Below, one piece after another: positions 1 to 14,600 of a DNA stretch of 64,000 nt. The DNA lies in NCBI GenBank assembly GCA_900708905.1, contig CAADRB010000083.1, positions 124,001-188,000 on the forward strand, written 5' to 3'. Below the pieces are notes generated by a model. The model searched no databases, had not been told where the DNA came from, and worked only from the letters and a program-made list of their open reading frames with translations. A program made the position numbers and the translations under genes. Position 1 is the stretch's first letter, and the number at the start of each line of letters is the position of its first letter. The DNA comes from Hymenolepis diminuta. Lineage: Eukaryota; Platyhelminthes; Cestoda; Cyclophyllidea; Hymenolepididae.

Positions 1-3000
1 ATGATGAGTATGAAATAAAAGGATTATTTTAAGAAAAATATAGTTTTCTTCAACAGAACAATAATCAAAGCACTTTCCGCTAGAAGAGTGTAAATACTCC
101 TTAAAGGAAATAACACAAAATGTCATCAATACGTTAATTATCAAAACGTTACCGAAATTAGAATTTTATTTCGCACCACTTCTTTCTTAATATATGAAAG
201 GGAATGAAGTGGCATAAATAACAGTAAATTTCCAGAAAATTATTTGTAATGTTAAATTTAATGCGTGTAAAATGAAAATGTTGTTACTTAAAGTAAGTGA
301 ATCGACTAAATATTTTGCAGTATCTATTAGCACACGTTATTATGTAATTAATTTATCCAAAATGTACGTCAAAGTTTGTTTCCTTGTATATGAATATTAT
401 TTCCATTGGTATTTGCAAATTCATGCATTGTCATATGGGAAAATAGATGCCAGGGTTATGTTATCTTTGTCTAAATCTGTTTAAGAAATAAATCCATTTT
501 AAACTATTAAACTGACTTCCCGACTCGAAAACCTTTCCCTATTGCTAGGATAATTAATTTTATTAATGTCAAATAGATCAATTCAAATGCTGAATATTTT
601 CATAAAAATAGCAATAAAATGAAGGATTAACTTTGGTGGGTGCTGATGTCTTTTATTTAGCTTAATAGATCCGCAATTTAATGAAAATATAAATAAAGAG
701 TTATTATAACTTGTATATACCTTTTCGATAACTTTTGCAATTTGATGGGTTGAAAATTATTGTAAACTTTTTATTCTTTTAAAGGAAGGTCAAAGTAACG
801 ATTGCGCTTAGAAAGTAGTTAAATATCGTGAAACTTAACATCTACTGAAGAGAGTAAAGAATCGAGTTGGGAACCATCGCCGTTTGGTAATGGTTTCTAA
901 GTAGAACTAAATGCGGTAAGCATTTTCCTGTCCTTAAAATTTAATTTCTGAGATTTTTAAGTTCGAATGATTAAAGCACATCTTTCAAGTCTTATAATCG
1001 AAAATTATAACGAATGTTGATTTTCCATAGCATGGGCTTTGCATTCATCTATATGTACATTCTCACATTTTGGAATCCAATTTGAATTGTTCCGGCAACT
1101 AATATTTACAATTGGTTGTTATAAGGTTGAGAAACTTATTCCTAACTTGATTTTGACTGCATTTGTTGGCTTTTGTTTGCCAGCAATCCAATAAAACTCC
1201 AGTTGAATTGTTTAATAAAAACAGCTTTATTATTAAATTTTACATTTTTGGCCATAAATCAATCCTTCTCCCAAATGAAAATAGAAACAATAAGGCAGAT
1301 TCTGTTCCATCAGTATATTTAATAACGATAATTAAGTTTTTCAGTAATATAATATGTAATAATTATTTTAAATAGGTGTGTGTCCGCGTTTTATTTAACC
1401 TTACAGTAAAATTATTTATATTTAAAAATAAAAAGCGAATTAATTAGAAGGGTTTTAGATAAGGTAATTAAAGAGAGTAGTTGGCATGTTTGTGATGAAA
1501 AAAAGTTAAAAAGTTACACTTTAGCACCTATATTAGGCTTTTCCAGATCATATGGCTTTTAATTTGATTAAATTATTGACAGATTTAAACAGATGAAGAT
1601 GTCAGATATGACAGAAGTGACCTTCATCAACTCCCATTGGAAAGGAGTCTTTTTATCTCTCGCAAGTATCACAAAAAAGGTGAAAAAGTACAAGTACGCA
1701 ACTACAAGGTAACCCGTGGCGTCAACACTCAATGGCAAAGGTAGGTTTTGCTGAAATTGTGAAGCAAAGTTTTGTTTCAAACGGGCACTTAGTTAGACTG
1801 CACATCAAAAATCTCATTTTATTCTGAGTTCACACTTAGTTTTAATTCAAAATGTTATCATATCTTAACTGATCTTTTTAATTCAAAAATACCTACTGTA
1901 AAGAATTTTGTGATAATAGTAATGAACTTTGAACAGATTAATTAAATATCAATAACTCTACCTTTTCTCAGATTGGATTAGACCTTAAAAAACATTCTAC
2001 GTCTTTATCAGAACAAGAATACTTGTTTTCTTAATTTTAATACCTAGGTTTGGTTTGTAATATAATACTAAACAGATCACAAACAGAGTTGAAATTAAAT
2101 GACGTCGATTTGAGAGACACTGACTCACAAAAGAATAATATCAATACAAACAGCATTGAAACAATGTGGGTCATGATTATTTACAAGAGGCAAATAATAT
2201 TACGTTGACAAAAATTAACACGAAATACTAGCTATCTGTTCACCAAAAATCCGATGAAAGCAATCATGACTTTGAATGTCTTAAATAATTGCTTATTAAA
2301 ATCGATACTGGAAAATGGAATATAACAACATTTCGGCTAAACGAAATTTTTAAGTACATCAAAAAACATTGTCATTATAGTAAGAACTGTGAGTTTGTAA
2401 AGTCACTTAAAGAATCTAGCATAACTGGTTGTTATTGTCAATGCGCATTCACTATGTACATAATGAATGATTTTGTAAGACTTGATACTTTAAAAAATAG
2501 ACAGAGTTGGCAAATTGCTTAACAGAATAGAGAGAAGAAACTCATTCCAATAAAATAATATCAGAACCTAAACATATGTACATAGAGTTGTATTAAATTT
2601 AGAAAAATTAAAGATTGACCGATGTGTGACAGTTATGTCAGCAGTGACCTTTATTAAATCCTTCAAACATCAGTAGTCTTATCTTTCACAAAAATCGTAC
2701 TTGCTTTAGCTAAGGAACCAAAAAGTCCAGAGCGCAAAGCTGGATGGGAAAGCCTATAGGAAATTTTCTTTTTTGAATTCTCCGCGGCATCAATAATTTG
2801 TAACAGGAGAATATCTTGACATCATTATATTAGGGGTTAAATTATCCAATAAGAGAAAGTTGGTTAAATTTCTGTTAAGAAAATGGCTAATCCCGTTATC
2901 AATTACTCCGTTTTTTTGTTAATTAATCGTAAGCATAAAAGAATACTTGACACAAAGTCTGAAAACACCGAAGATCCAGACAAGCAAAAAATCGCCCATC

Positions 3001-6000
3001 AAAAACGGTGCAATGAAAAAGGGTGGTTTATTTAAGTTCAAATATGGCAAAATATTTCAATATGAAGGTAATTTTAATCTGTAATTTCATCCTTTATCTT
3101 CGGGATTTTTCTTTCTGCCAGAATACTTATTCATGGGTTTTACTTTGACGAATTTAATCTTATCTTAACCTTTGTAAAAGAGCGCTTTAAAATACGTTAA
3201 GAGCAGTTTTACACAAACTAGAATTCGGTCGGTGATTGAATTCGTCAAAATAGGCTCTTACTGATGTGAAATATCTGGTATCAGCAAAATATCAAGACAT
3301 ACACAAAATCAGCATGCTAAAATTGAAATTGAAGTTGGTTTTGATATAATTTTTCGTCGAGTTTTTGCTTTCGCTTTATCAATATGGTATTAAATGTGCA
3401 GACTCCTCCATATGTGTCCGCCGTATGACTTTCTGCTTTTATTTGGTTTTTGACGTCCTAACCGGATAATTCTATAATTTTGAGCCTTTGAATGAGCCTT
3501 TATTGTTTTTATCATGATGATATCTGCTTAAACGTATTTTTCCACTCTGTAAATCATTTTCTTTGATTAAGGGTATTCCAAAATGTAATGAAAATTAAAT
3601 AAGTAGTATTTAGAGCTGCGCTTTTTCTTACTGAAATTCACCCTGAAAGAGTTCTAAGGAACTCTCAAAAGTTTAAAATAAAGTAAGTCCGTATTATTCT
3701 GCCAATGTTCTGGCAAGTAGAAAAAATTACAATGAAATATTATGATTCGTGTTTATGACCCAGTGCATAAGGTAATTAACTTACCAATAGGTGGTAAATA
3801 TAGAGGACATTAACTTACTCAGCACTCTAGTGAGGAAATCTAGAAGTTTGAATTATTGAACAGTCTACTAGGTATTTAGTGAAACATTGTAATCCAAAGA
3901 TGATATGTAATAATATTCTTTTCATACAGTTGACTTTATGTAAATTTTCTACTCTATCGATTTAACATCCATCCAGTTAAGTACTTTTTCAGGAAGAAAA
4001 TTTGTTTTTGCTTGAAATTTTGTAATAAAATAACTATACACGTTAAAAAAAGTCCTTATAACTTCACATTGGTTTAAATATTAAAGAGATTTAGAAATTA
4101 AATTAGACAAGACTTTAGAAAAATGAACGAATACAAAATATATTTACTAATGAAAAAGACTAAAAGTGGTTGAAAATGATTAACGAGTTCATAAAATCGC
4201 TCTCAGTAACAATGGTATAACACATGTTGGCCTTTCAAAAATCATGAAATTCCTTATATAACCTTCAAAGGGCAACATTTAAAAAATTTTTTCTTCAACC
4301 TTAACTATCCACAATCCGAAGTTATTCCTTGAAATAAATTAAAAATACTTAGATTTTAGTTTGAAACAATAAGAACAAAACAAGTCCTGTTAAAAAATTA
4401 CGACTCGAGGCACACGCGGTTTAATGAAAATTTTTTGTGGAAAAAGTCTGCCATAATATTTTCCATCAACCAGACAAAATTGACTGAAATTTAACAGCTG
4501 CGCATAACTTAACTTAGTCCACATAGTAAAAAGGGAATATAATTGCAGACTGATTTGCAAAGGACAAAGTTAAAGAATATTAATTTTACAAACAGAAAAA
4601 ATTTAATAAATAAAAAAGGTACAAAAACCCATTTGTGTGAACACTAAATCAGGAAAAATTTTTAAATTCGCATTTTTTTCAGCTTAAAATTGACAGAGTA
4701 TATTATATTGCATCCAAAGAATGCTGATATTACCAACACAATTATTTATAAATTTAATTTGATGTCACATTTTTTACAATAAATCTCTTCATAAATACTT
4801 GCAATTAAGATATTCTCAATTAAAGAGGCGCTAGGCAATATATTAACATTTTTCAGGCATAGAAACATTTTATTAACCATATTAAATAAATGAATTTAAA
4901 TAGTCAATTAAAATGAAAAAATAAAATCTATTAATCAGTATTATTTTTCTAAAATACAACAAGGTAAAACATTGATGATTTTTAATTTCAAAAACGAGAC
5001 TGAAATCTGTTAATTATAAGACCAGTAAATGAATTACAAAAAAAAGAAAATCAGAGGGAAAAACGAAGTAACAGTGTTAACTTTAACTCCATTGATTTCT
5101 GGATAAAATTTTTACCTAAGGATTAGTTCACGCTCCAAAATTCAGTGCTTAGTGATCAGGGAGCAGAACGATCATGCATCATGTTAAGTAGCTTTTGTGA
5201 TCTTAGCATAGTGGAGCCACGATTGTCTAGAGTGTTTATTCAGCAGTATGCAATTTTCATTGAATAATTACGATGATGTTTATTTGCCACACCTTACTAT
5301 GAATTAAACCAATTAGCTCTCTCTTGTAGTATCATTTATCCAACCAACACATTGAGTTAACATGACCAAACATTCGATTTCACTAGTCTGATCATTAAAT
5401 TCTAAAAATCTCGGACTCGAGGTCACTAAGGAATATATGGTTTCAAATATCAAAATATGCTTATTATTGTATGACAAGTGATAGTGATTGTAAGCATTAG
5501 GTGAAATTTGACAATGCAATAAAGCTGAGTGACAAAAAATGTAATTTCTACTTCTAATTCAGTTCGTGCTGGGGTTATTTTTCATTGATCTTCGTTTGAA
5601 ACTTTTTTCATATCTAAATTTGTGAATATATTTGATCCTTTGTAATTTATAATATTGAAACGCAGTCCGTTCTTTGATAAAATTAGGAAATTTTCCAAAT
5701 ATAATATTCCCTTGGTATACCCTAAACTGTATGTTATGCCATTGCAATATCTTGAATACTGAGGATCTGGAAGGTAAGATAAAATGGTTTATCAAAATAA
5801 ATATTAAAAAATCAGTGGTGTGCACATCTCCCTAAAGAGATGACGTCATCTAACAAATTACCCGATTTAGGGAAAGAAACTTATTTACCATTGTAAAAAA
5901 TTTAAAACACGATAATATAATATCCAATATTATGTATTCAAATATTTTTAAGATATGATATTCCTAGACAGTAATTTAGTAGAAATAAAACTAGAAACAA

Positions 6001-9000
6001 TGTATTAAACTGTAAACAAACAAAAATTTATGTAAATTATTCTTACAATTAAAATCCATTAAGCCTTTATTTTAACTTTTATTTCTTTTTGAAGAACAAA
6101 AATATTAATATATGAATTTTTTGCTGAACTTTAGGTTTGGCATTTTCGAAGAAAAGACCATCAAGTGAATTTCTATTATTATTATTGTGGAATTTGACAT
6201 TTATTCTGGATGATCAGATTGTTTATTCTTCACTGTATATATATTTGAAATATCTAGAAATGTCAATACTAAGTTGTATTAAAATGAATGGCGCTTAGAT
6301 GGGAAGTCATTATTATACATTAATATGTTCAATGAAATGATTGCAAAACTTAGTCAGCCATGTTTCAGCTGATTCTTACTAACCAGTGCGTGTAGTCATT
6401 TTCATATAAGAATTTCAAGCAGAGGAAAATTACGTCTGTTGAATCAATTTAAACAACCTATGATATGAAATTTACTGAAGCTTTGTTCTCACATAAAACT
6501 GCTAATTATTCATAAAAATAATTGGATTATTAGCGATAGAGGACCGTAGTGGACTCCGGTATGTGTAAAAAATTTTGCTCGTAGTTGTGCATAAGTACAA
6601 ATAAATCAAAAGGGCGTGATATAATATTAAATAATATCAGTCAATCACTAAGCCCTTGCTGTTTATTTGGTTGTGCTGCATATCTAGGAGCTATCAAACA
6701 ATTAAAATCTTGTCATACTGTTTTTTTGTTTTGTTAGGGAGATAAATATTGTTATTATTTATAATTTTATTACACGCGGGGTAGCAGAAATAAATAACCA
6801 TTTACTTAGGTTCTTCTGTTGATAATTAATGCCTAGAGGTGCAAAAGCATAGTTAGAATTTTTTAATTTTGAATATTTACTATTAACTGATTCACTTCTG
6901 CCAAATGTAATAAAATTATGATGTACGTGACGGAGACAAAGTCTTCAAAAATGTATTATTAGTTAGAAATATATTTCTGTCAGAGAAATAAGTGCAAGGT
7001 AAAATTACTGTGAATTCCAGCCCCAGCTAACATTTTGCAATGCATTTTTAACTTTTCCGAATCCTTCCAGAAGTAATATTCAGGTAATTTTAAGCAAAAT
7101 GAAAGTCCAAAGAATTTTTATCGCAAATTTGGAGTTAAAATTGATTTAAAAATTTTGACTTGATTGTAATTAATTCTATAATTCATAAATTGATATAGAT
7201 AAATAATTAGATGAATGTTAAAATGTAAGCAGAACTTTTTACTGTATGACCTAAGGAGAATGTGAATAACTGATTCGAAGTTGTGTTTCTGAATGTCAGA
7301 TATCACTTTAATATTAATCAAATACTACTTTTGAAGATCAATAAATTGGCTACTTAAAAAAAACAAAGAAAAAACGGAAGTGAAGCAGCAGCAATGCTGA
7401 ACTTGTTGAAGAAAATAATATGTTTATCCCTATCATTCACTGCGCTGCGAAAACGCAGTTGTTTCTCTAAATGCGATAGAGCTTTATTAATAAGTGTTAA
7501 TACTACTTTTCTAAACGTGGCAGGCGATACTTTTGCCTAGATTAATGACATTACATATTAATATGTATGGATAGGAAATTGAACGAGTCAATTTTAAAGA
7601 CAAATTGAGAGACGTCTGTAATCAACTCTAAGGCAACACGTTTTAATTTATCCGAAAAGATATAAAACTTTTTCCAAATTTTTTAAGTGTCAGGCTATCA
7701 GTATTTGAAGTCGAAAAAGAGTAAAACGATAATCATCACAGAAGAATAAATAAACTATAATATAACTTATTTCAAATCCTCCTGCTTAATAAGGAATGCG
7801 AACTTTTACATGTTTATTTAAGATCCAAAGAAAATTACGTTGTTTCTTGCAATGATGAACATTGGAAAATGGCCTTGGTTTGCATTCTTTATTAAAAATA
7901 CATCTGGCTCTCCCCACTCCCCTCCCATTAGGGAAAGAATCACAATGATAGGCAGTTACACCTGTCCTAATAAAATCTCCGATATCACCACTTGTTTCAA
8001 TGAAAGGAACATTAAAGTGAGCTCAATTTTGAAGGATATAATTAAAAATTGAAAAAAATGGTAATTTTGTTAAAGATTACATTCCCTATTATTAAAAATA
8101 ATGATTCTTCATAAAACTCACTTAAGTATATATGTCCTCAAGTAATATATATCCGCAAAAATTGGCACCTTAATTGCCCAACTATCTAAAACGTAAATAA
8201 AACCAAAATGAAATTATTTCGTTATGACAGTTAGTAAGACAAAAGGATTAAATTATTCATTGATTGAAAGTCTCAGTACATGTAAAACGTAAAAGCAGCT
8301 TAATATGGTCATTGGTTTCAGAATCTAAGCTTTTTAATTCGCAAGTATTGTCCACTGCTTCATCTTCAATCATTAAAAATGTAAAATTTTCTCCTATATT
8401 TTAGTGAGGTCAAATAATAAGTAATTTTTAAGTTTTTTGATATATAATTCGCGTTATCTAGAGTTTTCTGATATTTTTACTAAATTAGGTTCAGAATGGA
8501 ATGAAGATTATTTTTCAGCATTGAAAATATTCGGTCGATTCTTCAAGTAGTTAATGATTATTCATGACTGTTTTATTGAAAGGAATTATTTGAAAACATT
8601 TTTCTTACAGAGGCAAACGCAAAACATGTAAAAAATTTGCATTCGTCTGGATCTATATTTTTAGGTCCATTTTATTTTATATTTTTCCTTAAAATAAGTT
8701 AATAATTCATAATATTTTATAAAATATGCCGTATGTACATGAAATTAAGGCCTAAAGAAAATTAAATTTGTAATATTCTTAATAAATTCAATTTCTTTCA
8801 TTTCCATGAAGATGCCGATTCATAATTCTATTTTCCATTAACCGGAGCAAGCGGCACTTTGTCTAAATCATCTAAACACATGTAAATTAAACATGAAGGA
8901 CCATTTCCCATGTAAAAATATAAACGAAATTTCTCACCTCTCCAATTGTCGATATTAAGGAAAATATTGAAATAAGCGCGAATAGATAAAATTAATCCAT

Positions 9001-10627
9001 ACACGTCAGTCATAGATTAGTAAAGACCGATCTAAAATGAATGTGCGGCGTTCATAAATTGGGGTAGCAGAAGGCTACCCAATACAGCACATATACATAG
9101 ACAACACAAGGCAGGTACGCACGAATTCGATAAAGTGACCAATGGGAAAATAGCCAATGAGCGTCTCATGTGTGGTCAACTACCAGCAGAACACTCTCAT
9201 TGGCTCTCCCTCGCTTATTGTAGACAATTTATCCCAGGTTAACACAACCTTCTTATTTGCATAACCTTACTTCTGCGATATATTCCAAATGTAAATCAAT
9301 ATGCTATATATTATTTGGATCATTTCAAATAGATCAATATGTTTATCAGATATTTATATAAGGATCACATGAAGGAATTATTCTTTTAAGAAGTTTATAT
9401 ATGCAGAATTAAAGTGAAGTCATTAAGGCTTACATAAAATATAGCTGGACTTTCAATGTGTTTAATTTAAATTGCATGCTTTAAAGGGTTGTCACTATTC
9501 TATTATCCTTTTAGCTAAAAATATTCGGATTTCATAAAAGCTTTATTATCGTAAGCATAATCCCCCCATATGCCTGAAAATTCAGTTTCTCATATGAAGA
9601 ATGATTTCTTCAAAAATATACCCTTTTGCAGTTAAAACTTTTGCTAGAATAACCTAGACTTCTGGGTGTGGTATGATGTCAGAGTTTGTTGACTAGCCGA
9701 TTCAATTTAATGGTAAGTCATTCAAATTTAATTCGTTTAATTCTTCTTATGACCATAAGCCGAAGGAAGTGAATTGCAAACGCGTTTTATATTTGTAAGA
9801 ACAGTTATTAATAGAAATAATAAATAAAAGCGGCTTCAGTCACCTCAAATATATTCAAGATTGGTGGCCATAAAGTAGCTATATAATGTTCATTAATGTT
9901 TTAAAACAAAATCTATTTTTGCGGTCCACTAATATGCTTGGATGCAATAATCGGCTACGTAAGTGCCTAAATTGTACAAAATATAGCATCAGTGAGTAGA
10001 AAATTTGAGTAAATCTATATTTTAAATTTATAAAGTAAATTTAGGTGAAATATAGCCAAAAAACTGAATTTTGCTTTCTCCAAACCGAGCGTATTTCTAA
10101 GATAGGTTTTGACATTTTTGGTAAAACTGCTTCTTTTACATTTTTTATATCTTCATAAAATTTTCAAATCGACATCCACGTTCACACAGAAATAAACAAA
10201 ATACTTTGAGGAAGGCACTCTATTCCGTGTTTTTATCACGGAACCATTAACCATTAAACTTTACTGCAAACGAATGCAAGTCTTAAAGTTTCAGATACCT
10301 GATTACTTTACTTTGTATGTTTCACTCAAAATTTCGGTATTTTAAAAATATTTAGAATGAATATAGGAAATGACATCCTTGTTGGATCAAACACACATAT
10401 TACGTTCCGTACATCGAATATTGAAGAATTTTAGACCCTTTGAATCTCATTGATTTATTTAAAAAGCTTAAATAAAACTCAGGACAGTGTTTTTACTCGT
10501 CGGTGTCATTAATTAATTATTAAATATCCTATCTAACAGGAGACTTTGTATTATTATTATCAAGGGTAATATAAAGAAAATTGTGCAATTTTTAATTGTT
10601 GGAGGCACCCGACATCTAATGACAGAA
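1..10627. other. AT-rich stretch, no gene seen
   Basis: Very AT-rich with only short chance open frames (longest 88 codons, minus strand, 5559-5825) and no recognisable domain, tRNA or rRNA. The only distinct item is the island at 9061-9245. Confidence 0.7.
9061..9245. repeat. GC-rich island starting with a perfect hairpin
   Basis: gggtagc (9062-9068), a 5-base loop, then gctaccc (9074-9080) form a perfect stem. The next 160 bases are GC-richer than the flanks and carry two CCAAT-type words on + (gaccaatggg, agccaatgag) and one on - (from ctcattggct). It could be the edge of an LTR or other mobile element; no partner copy is clear. Confidence 0.4.
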
Positions 10628-10960
10628 TCCAACAATGGTGAAAGGGTGGGGATCAAAAGGTAAGGATGGCAACGTCAACGCATCAAAGAATCTAACTTCA
10701 TTTGATTTTTCGACTCTAGCTGTGCAACAGTTACTAAAGGGGCAATTCACGTTCCAAAATTCAAATTTCACTATTTGTCTTTTGGATTGCAGCCAGTGCT
10801 TGTCAACAATGTTCAGTGCTTATTGGCAGGTGTTTTTTCCAACGGCTGAGAATGCAAATCATTTTGCAGTTTAGTCTTAACGTAGCAGAGATGAGATAGT
10901 TGAAAATTTTACGTTAGCAGGGTACCGTGAGCTGTGCTCACTCAAGGTGAACAAGAAAAA
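10628..10960 (+). repeat. Dispersed repeat family R2, copy 1
   Basis: Shares ordered blocks with 31400-31740: aattcacgttccaaaatt / aattcacattccaaaattt, ggctgagaatgcaaat / ggctgagaaagcaaat, tagtcttaac…gatgagatag, and ctcactcaaggtga / attcactcaaagtga. A 79-codon open frame (10635-10874) lies inside it but is not kept in the other copies, so it is not called as a gene. Confidence 0.75.
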
Positions 10961-11408
10961 TAATTGGCTAAATCTTAAGTTTGCGTAAAAGGGTCAATTC
11001 TAGCAAATAGTTTATGTGGAAAATTATATTCCTAACGTTAAAAATGACAAAATTTTTTACGTCTATGATATTTCTCGAAGTTTTATTTTGCATATTTATA
11101 AAGTGGACATGGATTAAATGTTATTCAACTCAGTCGCAGAAATATTTCAAACCCTGGAAGTAAAATTATTGAAATAAATCAAGTGGAAATTCATTCGCAG
11201 ATCCATATAAGACTTGACCGTTCCAGTCTAAGTATCATCTGGTATTTTCGATAATCGAGCAGTATAAAACCAATCTCGACAAAGGCTTCAAAGTGACAGT
11301 AAAATAACCGTTTGCAGTTCTAGTTAAGTTTTCAGAGTATATGATTTTCTGTTTTGACTGTTAACTTTGTCTTTAACAGCATTAGGCTATTAATAATAAA
11401 TCCTGAGA

Positions 11409-11667
11409 TAGTTATAACCCATCTCCGAGTCCCATAACGACCAACTTAACCTAATATACCCGGTCCATGTAGTTATAGTGTGAATTGTGTTTCTTGGGAA
11501 TTCATGATTGTAAGAATTAAAAGAGATTAAGTATTTTACATCAGAATGAATTAGATATAGCAATATGGAAGAAGGATCACGAAATCACTTACTTAAATGT
11601 CAAATTGAACTTAAATATAGTCTGCTTCTCGAGGCATTAAAGGTCAACCTGTAATAGTTTTAAAAAA
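11409..11667 (+). repeat. 259-bp repeat unit, copy 1 (order X-Y)
   Basis: Block X is 11409-11503 (begins tagttataaccc, ends cttgggaattc) and block Y is 11504-11667 (begins atgattgtaag, ends gttttaaaaaa). Both recur on the opposite strand at 16826-17085, but there the forward-strand order of the unit is Y then X. Block X differs at about 7 of 95 positions and block Y at about 1 of 164. Confidence 0.9.
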
Positions 11668-14600
11668 ATTAAAGGCTTAGAATGATTAGCGTCTTCTTAA
11701 AAGATGATATCATATTAATAGGCAATCTGTACTTACTGTAAATCGCAGCTTATGTCAGCCAGTATCTCAGTAATTCAAAAGGTAGGAGTGGCACCACCAC
11801 TCAATCTTCAAAACCGTGTCAATTTTACACTCAAATGAAACAATGTGGGATTGAAAAAAACGCAGACAAATACAGACCTTTACTTCTAATTATGAATAAT
11901 TTAAATGACATTAGGCACATTATGGCTCAAATTTGATTGAATGAAACACTCCCAAATACGCAAGTAATGAAGGCCTTAAAATCAGCATAGGTTATATTGA
12001 AGTAGTTGATTAACAGATAAAATTCTCAAAAACCACTTCTCTTTAAATAGTAAATGCGTTTAAATCCATAATTACAGTCCAAATCGTATCTCTGATATGA
12101 TCATTTGATTTAATGGACTAAGAACGAATTCACTCTTACTCTGAAGAAAAAGCCTTGGATTAAATAAGATTTGACGTCTAATTACCATTCCAATATCAAA
12201 TCATTCAACCATTTGTGGGGTCACTTATTTAAAAAATACTTCTCTCAGAAATTTTAATAGAATTATTAAAACTTTTTTGTAAAAATTTAGCAAAATGTAG
12301 AGTTACTTGAAAATCACATTTTTTAAAAAATTTCCTCGCTACTTATACTTAAGTGCAACTTAATACTGGTTTCTACTGAGATTAATTTAACCCAAGATTT
12401 CTTTCATTTTTCTCTTGCTCTTTTCATTTTTTTCCACTCTAGAAAGCAGAAAGAAAATACTCTTAGGATCGCACGTGTTAATTTGATTTATTTTTTCCAT
12501 GTATGCTTAATGTCACTTGTGGGGATGCTTCAGGTATTTAATTTACTGAATTGATTCGCAATAGTGTTCATTAATGAACGAATTCGTCAAATGAAGGCCG
12601 ATTTTATATCTTCATCCTGTATAAAGTTAGGAACATTGGTAAATACAATACTAGTTCTTGTGAAAACTCTGATTCTTATATTTTGAACACACATATTCTT
12701 ACCATCGAATGATTCCAAATTTGCTGCATGTGAGTCTATCTTTTAACTGGTCTGTTTATGTCGTATAGCCATGCCGGATGACAGCACTACCGCTTATTGC
12801 CTAGAGACAAAATAGTAAGATTGTGATAGTTTGCAGTTATCCAATGAGGTAGTCTTGTTTTGTTGTAGCTCATCATAACTTTGTTAATGTCAGTTTTTTT
12901 TAAATTTTCTTTTACTGTAGTATTTCTTCATATTATCTTTAGATTAAACACTTATTTTAAAAAGGAAAACAGTTGATTGCATTTATTTTAACAGTTTTGA
13001 AGTATTTTGTAAGTAAGACTTTGCTATCAATAAAAACGACACAAGTTTGAACTGATTTATTTGAACTTTGAATTCGAACACTTTTTATTATATTCTATTC
13101 ATATATTTAAACCGCAGAGTAAACCTTTCTTCTCTCCAAACCGATTATTAGACTCTAGCCCGATAAAAATTACCAGCAGGAAATTAATTTTACAACTCCG
13201 GTAACAAAGCAAATTTCAAAGACAAATACATTGAGATCAGCAGCATTCTAAAATAGACATTTAGACGTCGCAATGCATGCAGACACCCATGTATTGCATT
13301 TGTGGTAATAAATATGTTCGGTAAATTTAGCAATTTATAAGTTTAGCTTTGGGAATTGATAACCAAATCCTTTCAACGATAAGTGTGATTCAATCTCTAA
13401 ATTTGAATTTTTAGATCATCTTTACTAATCTGCGAAATGGCCAACATTTCTTAGTGAAATAATAAAAAAAAGCCTCTAAATATGCCTTTTAAATTATATA
13501 ATATTTTCAGTCTCAATTAATGTTTGACTAAACATTTCCGAGTTTATATGAATATAACGCTGACCTCAGACTCAACGTCAGTCTGTTCCAAAGATCTTTA
13601 AAAACTAACAGAATTTATTCTTCTAAGCTGAAGAGTGAAGAATTCAAAAAATCCAGAATTCCATGTATCAAATCTCTTTACCCTTTTCCCAGTTTATTTT
13701 CTCTATTCTATAGTTATGATTAAAAATAGTCTTATTTATATATTTTATACTTTCTTCATTGATAAACAAAAATATTTTCATTTAATTTTCTGTAAGACAC
13801 AGTTGCGCTCTTCTTTGTGAATCATGTCCCTATATTTGGTATAAAGACAAACATACTATTCATCATTTCAGATAATACAACGAACTAATCAAAAATAATT
13901 TTTAAATACACTTGTAAATTTGTCACTTGAATTGAATATTTAAGCTAAATGTCGGACTTCATTTTGTATTCGTAATTTTTGTCATTGAGAACAAGAAATA
14001 ATGTAAACTCTACTTCACATAATTATTGTGAAGTGGTAATTTAATGCACCTAACTTAATATTTTCCGATCGAAATAAGGGAGTAAAAAATAACCAGACAA
14101 AAGACTGCTTAATGTTCGTACAAATCACAAATGAAATTCTGGCTATATGTACGTTAAAAATATAATGTCAGGTTATTCATATTTATTGCGTGTAAATGGG
14201 TATGTTAGCGCCAAAGACGTTGGTACCGGAAAATTCAGAACAGCTTAAGCTAACAGCCAGTAATCTAGTAAGGAATCGTGCAAGCCACTAAGAGGACTAA
14301 CATGAGCGCAGTGTGTAGATCAATAATGAAGAACGGTGGTCAATGACTGGAACATGAGCTAGATAATTGACTTGATTGCTGAAATCCTATGATGTCTGAT
14401 AGACAAATGTAGCGGTTGTTGCAGGATGATCATTTCCTTTCACGCTTTTACTCCTTCGTGCTTCCGGGCCCATCTTTCTATCTTCCATGCTCTTATAAAT
14501 CTTTATGTCCTTCCTTATTATCGAGTCTTTATATAATTTGTTCTATGTAAATATTTTAGAATACACTTCCTACAGACGATTATGGAGAAGCTTCACCATT

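Noticed and set aside
10635..10874. 79-codon open frame
   Set aside because: It lies in repeat R2 and is not open in the other copies.
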